Shown: positions 26,638 to 35,537, counted from the stretch's first letter. The stretch: DNA of 64,000 nucleotides from Pseudomonas sp. ZH-FAD (GCF_002803095.1 NZ_PGLR01000026.1:26189-90188), one strand, 5' to 3'. A program made the numbers and translations. Notes: generated by a model from the letters alone, not told the origin.

Positions 26638-27612
26638 ATGAAAGCGCAAATTCTCAAATCCTTTGGCGGCCCGAACGCGTTCGAACTGAGCGAGGTGGCC
26701 AAACCCGTACCGCAGGCAGGGCAAGTGTTGGTGCGGGTTCACGCAACCTCCATCAACCCGCTGGATTACCAGGTTCGTCGTGGTGACTACGTCGACTACG
26801 TGCCTCTCCCTGCCATTACCGGGCATGACGTATCCGGCGTCGTCGAAGCCGTCGGCCCAGGTGTGACGAGCTTCGTGCCAGGCGACGAAGTCTGGTACAC
26901 CACGCAGATTTTCGAAGGTGACGGCAGCTATGCCGAGTACCACGTAGCATCCGAAAGCATCATCGGCAAGAAGCCGGCATCGCTGAGCCATCTCGAGGCG
27001 GCAAGCCTGACGCTGGTAGGCGGGACGGTCTGGGAAGCGCTGGTCGGGCGTGTATCGCTGAGGGTCGGGGAAAGCATTCTGATCCACGGCGGCGCCGGTG
27101 GCGTCGGCCATGTCGCGATCCAAGTGGCAAAAGCCATTGGCGCGCGGGTGTTCACCACCGTGCGTGAAGCGAACTTCGAGTTCGCCCGGGGTCTGGGTGC
27201 CGACGTGGTCATCGACTACGAACAAGAAGATTACGTTGACGCCGTCCTGCGTGAAACCGATGGCCAGGGCGTCGATGTGATCTTCGACACCATCGGCGGC
27301 GACACCTTGACCCGTAGCCCCGATGCGCTCGCCCAGCTTGGTCGCGTGGTTTCGATCGTGGACATCGCCAAGCCGCAGAACCTGATTCAGGCCTGGGGCA
27401 AGAACGCCAGCTACCACTTCGTCTTCACCCGCCAGAACCGCGGCAAGCTTGATGAGCTGAAGGCATTGGTCGAGCGTGGCCAACTGCGCCCCCATATTGG
27501 CGCGGTCTATTCGCTCGCCGACATTTCAAGCGCGCATGCGCTGCTGGAGACGCCCAACAATGGTCTTCGCGGCAAAGTCGCGATTGCCGTCGAGCCCTCG
27601 CTCGCCTCGTAA
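26638..27612 (+). CDS. Zinc-type-fold NADPH:quinone oxidoreductase-like protein
   Basis: This 324-residue MDR-superfamily protein is of the quinone-oxidoreductase (QOR) type. It has ATSINPLDYQVRRGDY in the catalytic domain, the nucleotide-binding ILIHGGAGGVGHVAIQVAK (about 145-163) and the C-terminal AHALLETPNNGLRGKVAIAV. The zinc-binding Cys cluster of alcohol dehydrogenases is absent, as in QOR. It should reduce quinones or enones with NADPH in the cytosol. It lies behind two ArsR operators and is followed 44 bases on by an ABM monooxygenase gene, forming an operon that would be induced by a quinone-like compound. Confidence 0.92.
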   Translation: MKAQILKSFGGPNAFELSEVAKPVPQAGQVLVRVHATSINPLDYQVRRGDYVDYVPLPAITGHDVSGVVEAVGPGVTSFVPGDEVWYTTQIFEGDGSYAEYHVASESIIGKKPASLSHLEAASLTLVGGTVWEALVGRVSLRVGESILIHGGAGGVGHVAIQVAKAIGARVFTTVREANFEFARGLGADVVIDYEQEDYVDAVLRETDGQGVDVIFDTIGGDTLTRSPDALAQLGRVVSIVDIAKPQNLIQAWGKNASYHFVFTRQNRGKLDELKALVERGQLRPHIGAVYSLADISSAHALLETPNNGLRGKVAIAVEPSLAS

Positions 27613-27656
27613 GTACACAAGTTCAACTACCAAACTGACTCTAGAGGAATACCGCA

Positions 27657-27995
27657 ATGATTTATGAAATCGCAGTGCTGCCTGTTCACAGTGCACAGAT
27701 CGAACAGTTCAAACAGGCATTTGCCGAAGTGGTTCACTTGCTCCAACGCGCCAAAGGCTACCACGGCCATATGTTCGCGCGGGGAATCGAAAGCCCCGAG
27801 ACGTTCAACCTGATCGTGCGTTGGGCGTCACTTGAGGACCACTCGCCGGGTTTCGAAGCGAGTGACGACCATCAGACTTTCATGCTGGGCCTGGAGAAAT
27901 ACTTCTCGCAAGAGCCGACTGTCTACCACATTCAGGAGGCCGCCTTTACCAATGGAAACGATCAGGCCTTCGATATTGCAGTGCCGAAAGCTTAA
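27657..27995 (+). CDS. Antibiotic-biosynthesis-monooxygenase (ABM) domain protein
   Basis: This 112-residue dimeric ferredoxin-like ABM domain resembles YgiN quinol monooxygenase. Motifs are VLPVHSAQIEQFKQAFAEVV, AKGYHGHMFARGIESPETFN and VRWASLEDHSPGFEASDDHQ. It is cofactor-independent or haem-like in other family members. It follows the quinone oxidoreductase gene with a GAGGAA ribosome site. Together they could form a quinone/quinol redox couple, as proposed for YgiN and MdaB. The stop is followed at 28035 by a nested palindrome. Confidence 0.88.
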   Translation: MIYEIAVLPVHSAQIEQFKQAFAEVVHLLQRAKGYHGHMFARGIESPETFNLIVRWASLEDHSPGFEASDDHQTFMLGLEKYFSQEPTVYHIQEAAFTNGNDQAFDIAVPKA

Positions 27996-28034
27996 GCCTG
28001 CAGCCCTGACTTCGCCGCTACTCATGGCCACCAT

Positions 28035-28074
28035 TTGATCTGACAGTATTTGAAATACAAGACTGTCAGATCAA
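28035..28074. repeat. Nested palindrome, 13-bp perfect arms
   Basis: TTGATCTGACAGT (28035-28047) pairs exactly with its reverse complement at 28062-28074. The loop region overlaps an inner dyad GTATTT-G-AAATAC (28046-28058). No T-run follows, so it is not a classical terminator; it may protect the mRNA 3' end or bind a regulator before the DUF2790 gene. The remainder of 27996-28180 contains nothing I can identify. Confidence 0.65.
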
Positions 28075-28180
28075 CTTACCTGAACACAATTCCGTCGTTC
28101 TGCTCCGAGAGTGAGTTGGCAACCACGCTCAACTCTCCTGGAGGCATTCGACATCCATTTAGCTTTTCCGGAGTTTAAAG

Positions 28181-28447
28181 ATGATCAGCAAACATGCAAA
28201 AAACCTGGCAAACATTTTAATTACCAGCCTTGCCTTACTTCTATCCGGCAATGCCCTCGCTGAAAGCCCGGCCACCACTTACAAGTATGGATTGAAACTT
28301 GATGTAGCCAAGGTTCTGTCCATATCAAAGCCCAAAACCCATACCTGCAAGCCTGTGGATCACCTGATGAAATACATAGACTCAGCTGGAAACATCCAGA
28401 CCCTGAAATTCAAGGCTCTCTCTGATGCCTGCAGCAAAGGGCACTGA
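28181..28447 (+). CDS. DUF2790 small periplasmic protein (first copy)
   Basis: This 88-residue DUF2790 protein has a signal peptide (ILITSLALLLSGNALA). Mature residues include YKYGLKLDVAKVLSI and two Cys (in HTCKPV and DACSKGH) that probably form a disulfide. The family is nearly confined to pseudomonads, and its members are often metal- or stress-responsive, with unknown biochemical function. A paralogue occurs at 39877-40140 beside the two-component system. GC content is clearly lower here than in the neighbouring genes. It seems monocistronic. Confidence 0.85.
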   Translation: MISKHAKNLANILITSLALLLSGNALAESPATTYKYGLKLDVAKVLSISKPKTHTCKPVDHLMKYIDSAGNIQTLKFKALSDACSKGH

Positions 28448-28452
28448 CATAA

Positions 28453-28479
28453 CGCCAGTGACGCCAGTGACGCCAGGGA
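28453..28479. repeat. Short tandem repeat, three 9-bp units
   Basis: CGCCAGTGA, CGCCAGTGA and CGCCAGGGA follow each other directly, six bases after the DUF2790 stop. The region to 28638 carries no gene; no function is evident. Confidence 0.7.
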
Positions 28480-28638
28480 TGGCAATTTGCCGTGGAAATG
28501 AGCAAATGCGTACAACTTAGCGATCAACGCCTATGCAACCGTTCATTATTGGCAATCGCTCGCAATACTGGCATATAGCCGTCAAAGCCGCGTTATCATG
28601 CCCGCGCCAGCGTTCGGCATGACGACAAGGAGCAGTAG

Positions 28639-30543
28639 ATGAGCGATTCGCGCCAGGCGGCCTTTGCCCGGGAATGCGATCTGATCATGAAAGGTGGCAT
28701 CACCAGCGGCATCGTCTACCCGCTCGCCATCACCGAAATCGCCAAGGCGTTTCGCCTGCGCAGCATCGGCGGCACCAGCGCTGGTGCCATCGCCGCGGCT
28801 GCAGCGGCCGCTGCCGAACTGGGCCGCCAGCGCTATCAGCAGGGTGAGTTGAGCAGCGACCCAGCCGGCTTCGCGACAATCGAACGACTGCCTCAGCACC
28901 TCTGCGTGCCCGCAGCGAATGGCCATGGCACCAAACTGCTGGCGTTGTTCAAGCCTGCCCCGGCAGTGCGCGCCCTGTTCGATACCTTCATCGCCATCCT
29001 CGAGGTCAAGGGGAAAAGTCCCTGGACGCGGTTGTTCGCGCCACTGAAGGTCATGCTCATGCGCCACAAGCTCGCAGCCCTGGTCGGCGCCCTGCTGGCA
29101 GGCGGGCCGCTGTGGTGGAGTGCTGCCAGCAGCGCCAGCGTGCTGGTTTGGCTCTGGGTCTTGCTGTTCGCAGCGCTGGGTGGCGTGCTCGCCGTGATCG
29201 TGCGCCTGGCCTTGGTGGCATTGCGTGAATTGCCAGCGAGCGGTTTCGGCCTGTGCAGCGGCATGCCAGAGGCCGATGACGATGCCCCAGATGAAGCCCT
29301 GACCACCTGGCTGACCCAGTACTTCGATCAGCTCAGCGGCCAGCGCGAATACTGCGCCAGTCAGGCCAATGCCATCGAGTGCGAGCGGCCATTGACCTTC
29401 GGCGACCTGCGTCGTCATGGCATCGACCTGCAGGTGATGACCACCTGCCTGAGCATGGCGCGGCCTTTCCGCCTGCCCTTTCGTGACGACGAGCAGGTAC
29501 GCGATAACAACCAGTTCCACTTCCGCCAGGAGGAGTTCGCGCGGCTATTCCCCCACCGCGTGGTGGCCTGGATGGGCGCTCACCAGCGCCCCGGCGATGA
29601 TCGCGGCGACGGGTATCTGCGCCTGCCACTGCCCGACGACCTGCCGGTAATCGTCGCCGTACGCATGAGTCTGAGCTTTCCCCTGCTGCTCAGCGCCGTA
29701 CCACTGCACGCCGTGGACTACCGCAAGAGCGGGAAGAAGCTGGAGCGCTGCTGGTTCACCGATGGCGGCATCAGCTCGAACTTTCCCATCCACTTCTTCG
29801 ATGCCGCGCTGCCCAGACGCCCCACCTTCGGCCTCGATCTGGGACCGACCGATGGTACCGACGAGCAACGCGTGCGCTTCCCACGTAACAATGGCGATGC
29901 ACGGCTAGCCTACTGGCGCCGCTTTCCCCAGACGGGTTTGCCAGCCCTACGCGGTTTCCTCGCCCTGCTCAGCAACGTCGCCAAGGACTGGAACCACGAA
30001 ACCCTGTCGCTGATGCCCGGCTTTCGCGACCGTATCGGCCTGATCCAGCTGACCCGCGAAGAAGGCGGCCTCAACCTGACCATGCCCACCGAGCGCATCG
30101 AGCGACTGACCCGCTACGGACGCGAAGCCGGCCAGCAGTTCGTCCTGCGTTTCGGCGACCCACAGCACTGGCAGCCAGGTGCTCAGGCCTCGCCGATGAA
30201 CTGGGATAATCACCAGATCATTCGCCTGCGCCTGCAACTGGCCAGCGTCGCCGAACAACTGCAGAGCCTGGAAAGAGCCTGCCGCGAACTGCACGGCACA
30301 GAGCAGGACTACCAGCGCTTCTTCAGCATCGATGCCAAGCGCTACAGCTACCCCTTCAAAGGTCTCAGCGACCTGGAGCAAGACCCGGATACCGGTCTGT
30401 ACCGCACCCAGGCCGGCCTGGCCCAGGCCATGCTTGGCAAGCTGCGGGAGATCGCCCAGATGATCGAACAGCACCCGGACAGCCACCCGACCAAGGGGGC
30501 ACCCAAACCCACGCCCGAACTCAAGCTGCGCCCACGCCTGTAG
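28639..30543 (+). CDS. Patatin-like phospholipase with hydrophobic insert
   Basis: This 634-residue protein is a patatin-fold lipase with a Ser-Asp dyad. The glycine-rich oxyanion start KGGITSGIVYP (18-28) precedes the nucleophile Ser47 in GGTSAGA. The catalytic Asp is near 375 in FTDGGISSNFP. Between them, about residues 144-200, lies a strongly hydrophobic stretch (LVGALLAGGPLWW, then VLVWLWVLLFAALGGVL) that looks like two transmembrane helices, so the enzyme may be anchored in the inner membrane. It has no signal peptide. Substrate and partner are unknown; a membrane phospholipid is plausible. It ends at a strong bidirectional hairpin. Confidence 0.88.
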   Translation: MSDSRQAAFARECDLIMKGGITSGIVYPLAITEIAKAFRLRSIGGTSAGAIAAAAAAAAELGRQRYQQGELSSDPAGFATIERLPQHLCVPAANGHGTKLLALFKPAPAVRALFDTFIAILEVKGKSPWTRLFAPLKVMLMRHKLAALVGALLAGGPLWWSAASSASVLVWLWVLLFAALGGVLAVIVRLALVALRELPASGFGLCSGMPEADDDAPDEALTTWLTQYFDQLSGQREYCASQANAIECERPLTFGDLRRHGIDLQVMTTCLSMARPFRLPFRDDEQVRDNNQFHFRQEEFARLFPHRVVAWMGAHQRPGDDRGDGYLRLPLPDDLPVIVAVRMSLSFPLLLSAVPLHAVDYRKSGKKLERCWFTDGGISSNFPIHFFDAALPRRPTFGLDLGPTDGTDEQRVRFPRNNGDARLAYWRRFPQTGLPALRGFLALLSNVAKDWNHETLSLMPGFRDRIGLIQLTREEGGLNLTMPTERIERLTRYGREAGQQFVLRFGDPQHWQPGAQASPMNWDNHQIIRLRLQLASVAEQLQSLERACRELHGTEQDYQRFFSIDAKRYSYPFKGLSDLEQDPDTGLYRTQAGLAQAMLGKLREIAQMIEQHPDSHPTKGAPKPTPELKLRPRL

Positions 30544-30558
30544 GCCGTCGACAAACAA

Positions 30559-30582
30559 CAAGGCTCCCAGATGGGAGCCTTG
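30559..30582. terminator. Bidirectional hairpin between patatin and binding-protein genes
   Basis: CAAGGCTCCC and GGGAGCCTTG form a perfect 10-bp stem with a 4-base AGAT loop. It lies 15 bases after the patatin stop and 18 bases after the minus-strand stop of the binding-protein gene, so it would serve both convergent units. Confidence 0.75.
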
Positions 30583-30600
30583 TACGAACAGCGGCGGTGA

Positions 30601-31617
30601 TCAGCTACCCGGATGGACGTAGGCCTCTTCGAAGAAGTAGTCCTTCCAGGACGCCGCCTTGTTCTTCAGCACACCCAGCTCATGCAGCTGCTCGGCATAG
30701 ATGAAAGTGCGCTGCGGCGAGATGGTGAAGTCGTTTTCCGGGTCCTCGATGATCTTCTTCACGAAGTCCAGCGGAAGCTTGGAGTTCTCCACGCGGATGT
30801 AGGTTTCTGCCGCTGCGGCCTTGTCTGCCTTGATGATCTGCTCGGCTTCCACCAGCGCGTCGTAGAAGGCCTTGTAGGTCTTGGGGTTTTCGTCGTGGAA
30901 TTTCTCGGTGGCATAGAGCACGTTGAACGTGGCCTGGCCGCCGAGAATGTCGTAGCTGCTGATCAGCTTGTGCACCTTGGGGTTCTCCAGCGCCTGATAC
31001 TGGAACGGCGGGCTGGAGAAATGCGCGGTGATTTCCGAGCCGCCCTTGATCAGCGCGGCCGTGGCGTCCGGATGCGGCAGGCTGACGGAAATATTGTCGA
31101 AACGCTGGAAATCGTCCTTGCCATACAGTTTGGCGGTCTCGATCTGCAGGGTGCGCGACTGGAAGCCGACGCCGGCGGCCGGCACGGCGATGCGATCCTT
31201 CTCGGACAGATCGTCCAGCGTCTTCACCTCTTCACGGTTGCTCAACAGGTAGTTGGGCAGCGAGCCGAGCGAGGCGACCGCCTTGACGTTCTGCCGGCCA
31301 TGGGTGCGATCCCACACGGTGAGCATCGGCGGCACACCCGCCGATACCACGTCGATGGCGCCGGCCAGCAGCGCCTCGTTCATCGCGGTGGCGCCGGAAA
31401 TGGTGCGCCATTCGACTTCGATCTTGTCCAGGCCCTGGGCCTTGGCATGCTTCTCGATCAGTTGCTGGTCCTTGACCACGTGCAGCACCAGGTAACCGAT
31501 GCCGAACTGCTGGGCGATGCTGATCGTGCCTTCGGCCTGCGCGGCCAGCGGAGTTGCCAATGCGCCGAGCAGGCCCAGCGCGGCGGCCAGTCGGCCGAAT
31601 GTGAATGTGTGGGTCAT
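30601..31617 (-). CDS. Sulfonate/taurine-type ABC binding protein (first paralogue)
   Basis: This 338-residue periplasmic binding protein is of the NMT1/SsuA/TauA group, with signal peptide LGLLGALATPLAAQA. The motifs QFGIGYLVLHVVKDQQL, LTVWDRTHGRQNVKAVASLG and SLPHPDATAALIKGG are shared with the second paralogue at 33529-34572. It is the last gene of the minus-strand operon and is separated from the permease by a 155-base gap with a REP-like palindrome. It may therefore be a later-duplicated alternative ligand specificity. The ligand is unknown; an alkanesulfonate or sulfate ester is expected. Confidence 0.88.
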   Translation of the reverse strand: MTHTFTFGRLAAALGLLGALATPLAAQAEGTISIAQQFGIGYLVLHVVKDQQLIEKHAKAQGLDKIEVEWRTISGATAMNEALLAGAIDVVSAGVPPMLTVWDRTHGRQNVKAVASLGSLPNYLLSNREEVKTLDDLSEKDRIAVPAAGVGFQSRTLQIETAKLYGKDDFQRFDNISVSLPHPDATAALIKGGSEITAHFSSPPFQYQALENPKVHKLISSYDILGGQATFNVLYATEKFHDENPKTYKAFYDALVEAEQIIKADKAAAAETYIRVENSKLPLDFVKKIIEDPENDFTISPQRTFIYAEQLHELGVLKNKAASWKDYFFEEAYVHPGS

Positions 31618-31653
31618 AGTCGTTTCTCGTTATGTGATCAGTGAGTTGGTCTT

Positions 31654-31728
31654 GTAGGGTGGGCTTCAGCCCACCGGCGGTGCGTCCAGTTGGTGGGCTA
31701 AAACGGATCGCCGCCCGGCCCACCCTAC
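31654..31728. repeat. REP-like palindrome between permease and binding-protein genes
   Basis: GTAGGGTGGG (31654-31663) is the reverse complement of CCCACCCTAC (31719-31728), and the inner GGGCTTCAGCCC stretch also folds. This differs from the element at 500-547 and resembles another frequent Pseudomonas intergenic repeat. It may lower or uncouple expression of the downstream binding-protein gene. Confidence 0.7.
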
Positions 31729-31772
31729 GACTCGGGCCGCACAGGTGGATCGGTGACGTGGTCCCCTACGTA

Positions 31773-32639
31773 TCAACGCTGCATCCCCCAACGCTTGACC
31801 GTCACCCGCTCCACCGTGGCGAACACCAGGTTCTCCACCAGCAGGCCGATCAGAATCACCGCCGCCAGGCCGGCGAAGACCTTGTCGGTGTACAGCTCGT
31901 TGCGGTTCTGGAAGATGTACCAGCCCAGGCCGCCCTTGCCGCTGGAGGCGCCGAACACCAGCTCGGCGGCGATCAGGGTGCGCCAGGCGAAGGCCCAGCC
32001 GATCTTCAGGCCCGCCAGGATCGACGGCAGCGCCGCCGGGATCAGGAGGAACAGCACGAAGCGCAGGCCCTTGAGGCCATAGTTGCGCCCGGCCATACGC
32101 TGGGTCTCGGAGACGCCGAGGAAACCGGCATAGGTGTTGAGCGCCAGCGCCCACAGCACCGAATGCACCAGCACGAAAATCAGGCTGTTCTCGCCCAAAC
32201 CGAACCACAGCAGCGACAGCGGCAGCAGCGCGATGGCCGGCAACGGGTTGAACATCGAAGTCAGGGTCGACAGCAGATCGCGCCCCAGCTGCGTCGACAC
32301 CGCCAGGGTGGTCAGCAGGAAGGCCAGGCCGATGCCGAGCAGGTAGCCCTTGACCAGCACCGACAGCGAGATCGCCACCTTTTCCAGCAACTCGCCACTG
32401 CCGATGCCCTCGAAGAAGGCCTTGGCCGTCTGCAGGAAACTGGGCAGCAGCAGGTCGTTGCCCTGGTAACGCGCTGCCAGCTCCCAGATCAGCGCCAGCG
32501 CCAGCAGGATCAGCGTCTTGCGCAACCAGCCCTGTTGCCACAGGCGCTGCGCCAGGGGCAGCTCGCGCTCCAGTTTGAGGTCCGGCAAGGGTTGCAGCGG
32601 TATTTCGTATTCCTCACGCCGTGCGGGGGAAAGACTCAT
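31773..32639 (-). CDS. Sulfonate/taurine-type ABC permease
   Basis: This 288-residue SsuC/TauC-like permease has six membrane segments and a cytosolic N-terminus of about 40 residues. The EAA coupling loop is recognisable in KIGWAFAWRTLIAAELVFGA (about 215-235). PSILAGLKIGWAFAW and GGLGWYIFQNRNELYTDKVF are typical of the family. It lies 13 bases after the ATPase gene in the tauD operon. It partners with the ATPase at 32653 and either binding protein. Confidence 0.9.
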   Translation of the reverse strand: MSLSPARREEYEIPLQPLPDLKLERELPLAQRLWQQGWLRKTLILLALALIWELAARYQGNDLLLPSFLQTAKAFFEGIGSGELLEKVAISLSVLVKGYLLGIGLAFLLTTLAVSTQLGRDLLSTLTSMFNPLPAIALLPLSLLWFGLGENSLIFVLVHSVLWALALNTYAGFLGVSETQRMAGRNYGLKGLRFVLFLLIPAALPSILAGLKIGWAFAWRTLIAAELVFGASSGKGGLGWYIFQNRNELYTDKVFAGLAAVILIGLLVENLVFATVERVTVKRWGMQR

Positions 32640-32652
32640 GGTTGCGCTCTCC

Positions 32653-33522
32653 TCAGTAGGCGATGCGGATGTCGTGGAAACCCAGCTCGGCAGCGGCGCG
32701 GGCTCCCTCCTCGCTGTCCTCGTCGAACAACAGGCGATGAATGCGCTGCGCGGTCTGCTGGAACGCCGCGCCGCCCAGGCTGTGCAGGTCGAACTGGTGA
32801 CTACCCACCTCCGCCCGCACGCGCCCCGGGTGCGGTGACAGCAGCAGGATGCGGTTGCCGACGATCAGCGCCTCCTCGATCGAGTGGGTGACGAACAGCA
32901 AGGTGAAGCGCACTTCTTCCCACAGTTGCAGCAGCTCCTCCAGCATCTTGCGGCGGGTCAGTGCGTCGAGCGCGGCGAACGGCTCGTCCATCAGCAGGAT
33001 CTTCGGCTGCATGGCCAGCGCCCGGGCAATCGCCACGCGCGCCTTCATGCCGCCGGACAGGGTGTGCGGGTAGGCATCGGCGAAGGCGGCCAGGCCAACC
33101 TTCTCCAGATAGTGCAACGCCCGTTCTTCGGCCTCGCGGCGGCGCAAAGTGCGCGACGCCAGCAGCGGAAACATGACGTTCTGCTTGACCGTCTTCCACG
33201 GCGGTAACTGGTCGAACTCCTGAAACACCACGATGCGATCCGGGCCAGGTTCGCGTACTTCGGCGCCATCGAGGCGGATGCTGCCGCCGACCGGCTCGAT
33301 GAAACCGGCCACGGCCTTGAGCAAGGTGGACTTGCCGCACCCCGAAGGGCCGAGCAGCACGAAACGATCGGCACGGTCCACCTCGAAGCTGACTTCGTGG
33401 GTGGCGCGCACTACGCGCTGTGGGGTGCGGTATTCGAGGCTGACCTTCTCCACCTCAAGCAGGGTGTCGAAGGCGCCTGTGCGTTGCGTGCTGGCCGTGT
33501 GGCCTTGCAAGGGGGCATTCAT
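32653..33522 (-). CDS. Sulfonate/taurine-type ABC ATPase
   Basis: This 289-residue SsuB/TauB-type ATPase has Walker A GPSGCGKST (about 58-66), signature LSGGMKARVAIARAL (Met replaces the usual Gln after SGG, as in many SsuB/TauB), Walker B LLMDEPFAALDALTRRK and the switch His in VTHSIEEA. It lies six bases downstream of the second binding-protein gene. The N-terminal 20 residues are longer than in SsuB, and the C-terminus adds about 60 residues after the core. It powers the sulfonate importer. Confidence 0.93.
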   Translation of the reverse strand: MNAPLQGHTASTQRTGAFDTLLEVEKVSLEYRTPQRVVRATHEVSFEVDRADRFVLLGPSGCGKSTLLKAVAGFIEPVGGSIRLDGAEVREPGPDRIVVFQEFDQLPPWKTVKQNVMFPLLASRTLRRREAEERALHYLEKVGLAAFADAYPHTLSGGMKARVAIARALAMQPKILLMDEPFAALDALTRRKMLEELLQLWEEVRFTLLFVTHSIEEALIVGNRILLLSPHPGRVRAEVGSHQFDLHSLGGAAFQQTAQRIHRLLFDEDSEEGARAAAELGFHDIRIAY

Positions 33523-33528
33523 GGTTTA

Positions 33529-34572
33529 TCAGCTTCCTTGACCGATGGCGGCGTCTTCGAAGAAGTAGTCCTGCCAGGAGGCCGGCTTGTTCTTGATTGC
33601 GCCGACGCGCTGGAGGAATTCAGCCAGCGGGTAGGTGTTGGTCGGCGTGACGCTGAACTGGAACTGCTCGTTGTCGATGATCTTCAGCAGCTCCTCGCGG
33701 CTGATCTTGGCGCCGGTCACGCGGATGTAGGTGTCGGCTGCCGCGCCCTTGTCGTTCTGGGCGAATTCGGCAGCCTCGGCCAGCGCGGCGACGAAGGCCT
33801 TGTAGGTCTTGGGGTTGTCGTTGCGGAATTTCTCGGTGGCATAGAGCACGGTCGGCGAGTTCGGGCCGAGCAGCTTGTAGGTGTCGAGCACCACGTGCAC
33901 ATTGGGGTTCTCCAGCGCCTGGTTCTGGAACGGCGGGTTGGAGAAATGCCCGGTCAGCTCGGTACCGCCGGACAGCAGCGAGGCGGTGGCATCCGGGTGC
34001 GGCAGGGCCACGGTGTACTTGTCCAGGCGGTCGAATTCCTTGTCGCCCCACTGCTTGGCGGCGGCGTACTGGAGGAAGCGCGACTGCACCGAGACGCCCA
34101 CCGCCGGCACGGCGATGCGATCCTTCTCGGTGAAATCGGCGATGGTCTTGACCTTGGGGTTGTTGCTCAGCAGGTAGTAGGGGAAGTTACCCAGCGAGGC
34201 CACGCCCTTGACGTTCTGCTTGCCGTGAGTGCGATCCCAGACGGTGAGCAGCGGGCCGATGCCGGCACCGGCGATGTCGATGGCGCCGGACAGCAGCGCG
34301 TCGTTGATCGCCGCGCCACCGGAGATCTGCTGCCAATCGACCTTGATGTCCAGGCCGTCGGCCTTGCCGTGCTTCTCGATCAACTGCTGGTCACGGACCA
34401 CATTGAGCAACAGGTAGACGATGCCGAACTGCTCGGCAATGCGAATCTGCCCCTCGGCCTGCGCCGCCTGAGGCGCCGCCAGCGAGCCGACCAGCAGGCT
34501 CAGGGAAAGCCCGATACCGCTGGCCAGCCGGCCAAAACGCGGAATGAAGGGAAAGCGTTTGCCTAGAGACAT
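33529..34572 (-). CDS. Sulfonate/taurine-type ABC binding protein (second paralogue)
   Basis: This 347-residue binding protein shares most of its length with the first paralogue: LTVWDRTHGKQNVKGVASLG, LPHPDATASLLSGG, NPKTYKAF, and a common ending SWQDYFFEDA. I start it at ATG 34572, where GGAGT precedes with good spacing and a signal peptide follows (LSLSLLVGSLAAPQAAQA). It lies 53 bases downstream of tauD and just upstream of the ATPase, the classical position for this operon type. The two paralogues suggest one transporter with two ligand specificities. Confidence 0.9.
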   Translation of the reverse strand: MSLGKRFPFIPRFGRLASGIGLSLSLLVGSLAAPQAAQAEGQIRIAEQFGIVYLLLNVVRDQQLIEKHGKADGLDIKVDWQQISGGAAINDALLSGAIDIAGAGIGPLLTVWDRTHGKQNVKGVASLGNFPYYLLSNNPKVKTIADFTEKDRIAVPAVGVSVQSRFLQYAAAKQWGDKEFDRLDKYTVALPHPDATASLLSGGTELTGHFSNPPFQNQALENPNVHVVLDTYKLLGPNSPTVLYATEKFRNDNPKTYKAFVAALAEAAEFAQNDKGAAADTYIRVTGAKISREELLKIIDNEQFQFSVTPTNTYPLAEFLQRVGAIKNKPASWQDYFFEDAAIGQGS

Positions 34573-34625
34573 GGTGTGACTCCATTCGGATGAAAGCGAA
34601 AAGGGAATTAGGGTGTTGCGGTCAA

Positions 34626-35516
34626 TCAGAACGGCACGTCGCCCTGGATGGTCGTGCGGTGCATGCGCCGGCGCAGGTGGCTCGGGCAACCGGTGGCCAG
34701 GTGAATCAGCGCGCGGTTGTCCCAGAACACCATGTCGTGGGGTTGCCACTGGTGGCGGTAGATGAACTCGGGTCTGGCGCTGTGGGCATAGAGCTCGGCG
34801 AGGATCTGCCGGCTCTCGTCCTCGGGAATATCGAGGATGTGCGTGGTGAAGTTCTCGTTGACGAACAGGCCCTTGCGCCCGGTTTCCGGGTGGGTGCGCA
34901 CTACCGGGTGAACGACCGACTTGACCTCGGCCAGTTGCGCCTCGGTCAGCGTCGGGCGACGAATTCCGGCGAACACTTCATCGGCATAGCGCGCGGTGTA
35001 GGAATGCGCGGCACGTTTGCCTTCGATGGCCTGGCGCAGCTCCGCCGGCAGGGTCTCATAGGCCAGTTGCTGGCTGGCGAACAGCGTATCGCCGCCCTCC
35101 TCCGGTAGCTCCTGAGCCAGCAGCATGGAACCCAGGCTGGGGAATTCCTTGTAGGAGAGATCCGAATGCCAAAACTTACCGGCATCGCCCAGGCCGATGG
35201 GCTGACCGTTCTCGACGATGTTGGAGATGATGAAAATCTCCGGGTGATCGGCCAGCAGAAACTGCTTGAGCACGTGGATCTGCAGCGGGCCGAAACGGCG
35301 GCTGAAGGCGATCTGCTGCTCGGGCGTGATGCGCTGGTCACGGAATACCAGCAGGGCGTGATCGAGATGGGCGCGATGGACACGGGCGAAGTCGTCATCA
35401 CTGAGCGGCCGGGTCAAATCCAGGCCGATGATCTCGGCGCCCACGGGCGCATCGAAGGGACGAACTTCGAACGACTGTGCCGACGCCGCGGTGATGGTAT
35501 GGGCTACTGCCGACAT
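34626..35516 (-). CDS. TauD/TfdA-family Fe(II)/2-oxoglutarate dioxygenase
   Basis: This 296-residue TauD-family dioxygenase releases sulfite from taurine or related sulfonates (or sulfate esters, as AtsK does). Metal ligands are His117 and Asp119 in FWHSDLSY and His272 in DNRALIH. The 2-oxoglutarate-binding Arg is near 287 in MHRTTIQGD. I choose the ATG at 35516, because GGAG lies 7 bases upstream within the alternative start at 35528. It is the first gene of the five-gene sulfonate operon. The substrate may be taurine, another alkanesulfonate or a sulfate ester. Confidence 0.92.
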   Translation of the reverse strand: MSAVAHTITAASAQSFEVRPFDAPVGAEIIGLDLTRPLSDDDFARVHRAHLDHALLVFRDQRITPEQQIAFSRRFGPLQIHVLKQFLLADHPEIFIISNIVENGQPIGLGDAGKFWHSDLSYKEFPSLGSMLLAQELPEEGGDTLFASQQLAYETLPAELRQAIEGKRAAHSYTARYADEVFAGIRRPTLTEAQLAEVKSVVHPVVRTHPETGRKGLFVNENFTTHILDIPEDESRQILAELYAHSARPEFIYRHQWQPHDMVFWDNRALIHLATGCPSHLRRRMHRTTIQGDVPF

Positions 35517-35537
35517 AGATAACTCCATGCATAGGCG

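Noticed and set aside
28453..28479. CRISPR-like repeat
   Set aside because: Three tandem 9-mers without spacers and no cas genes.
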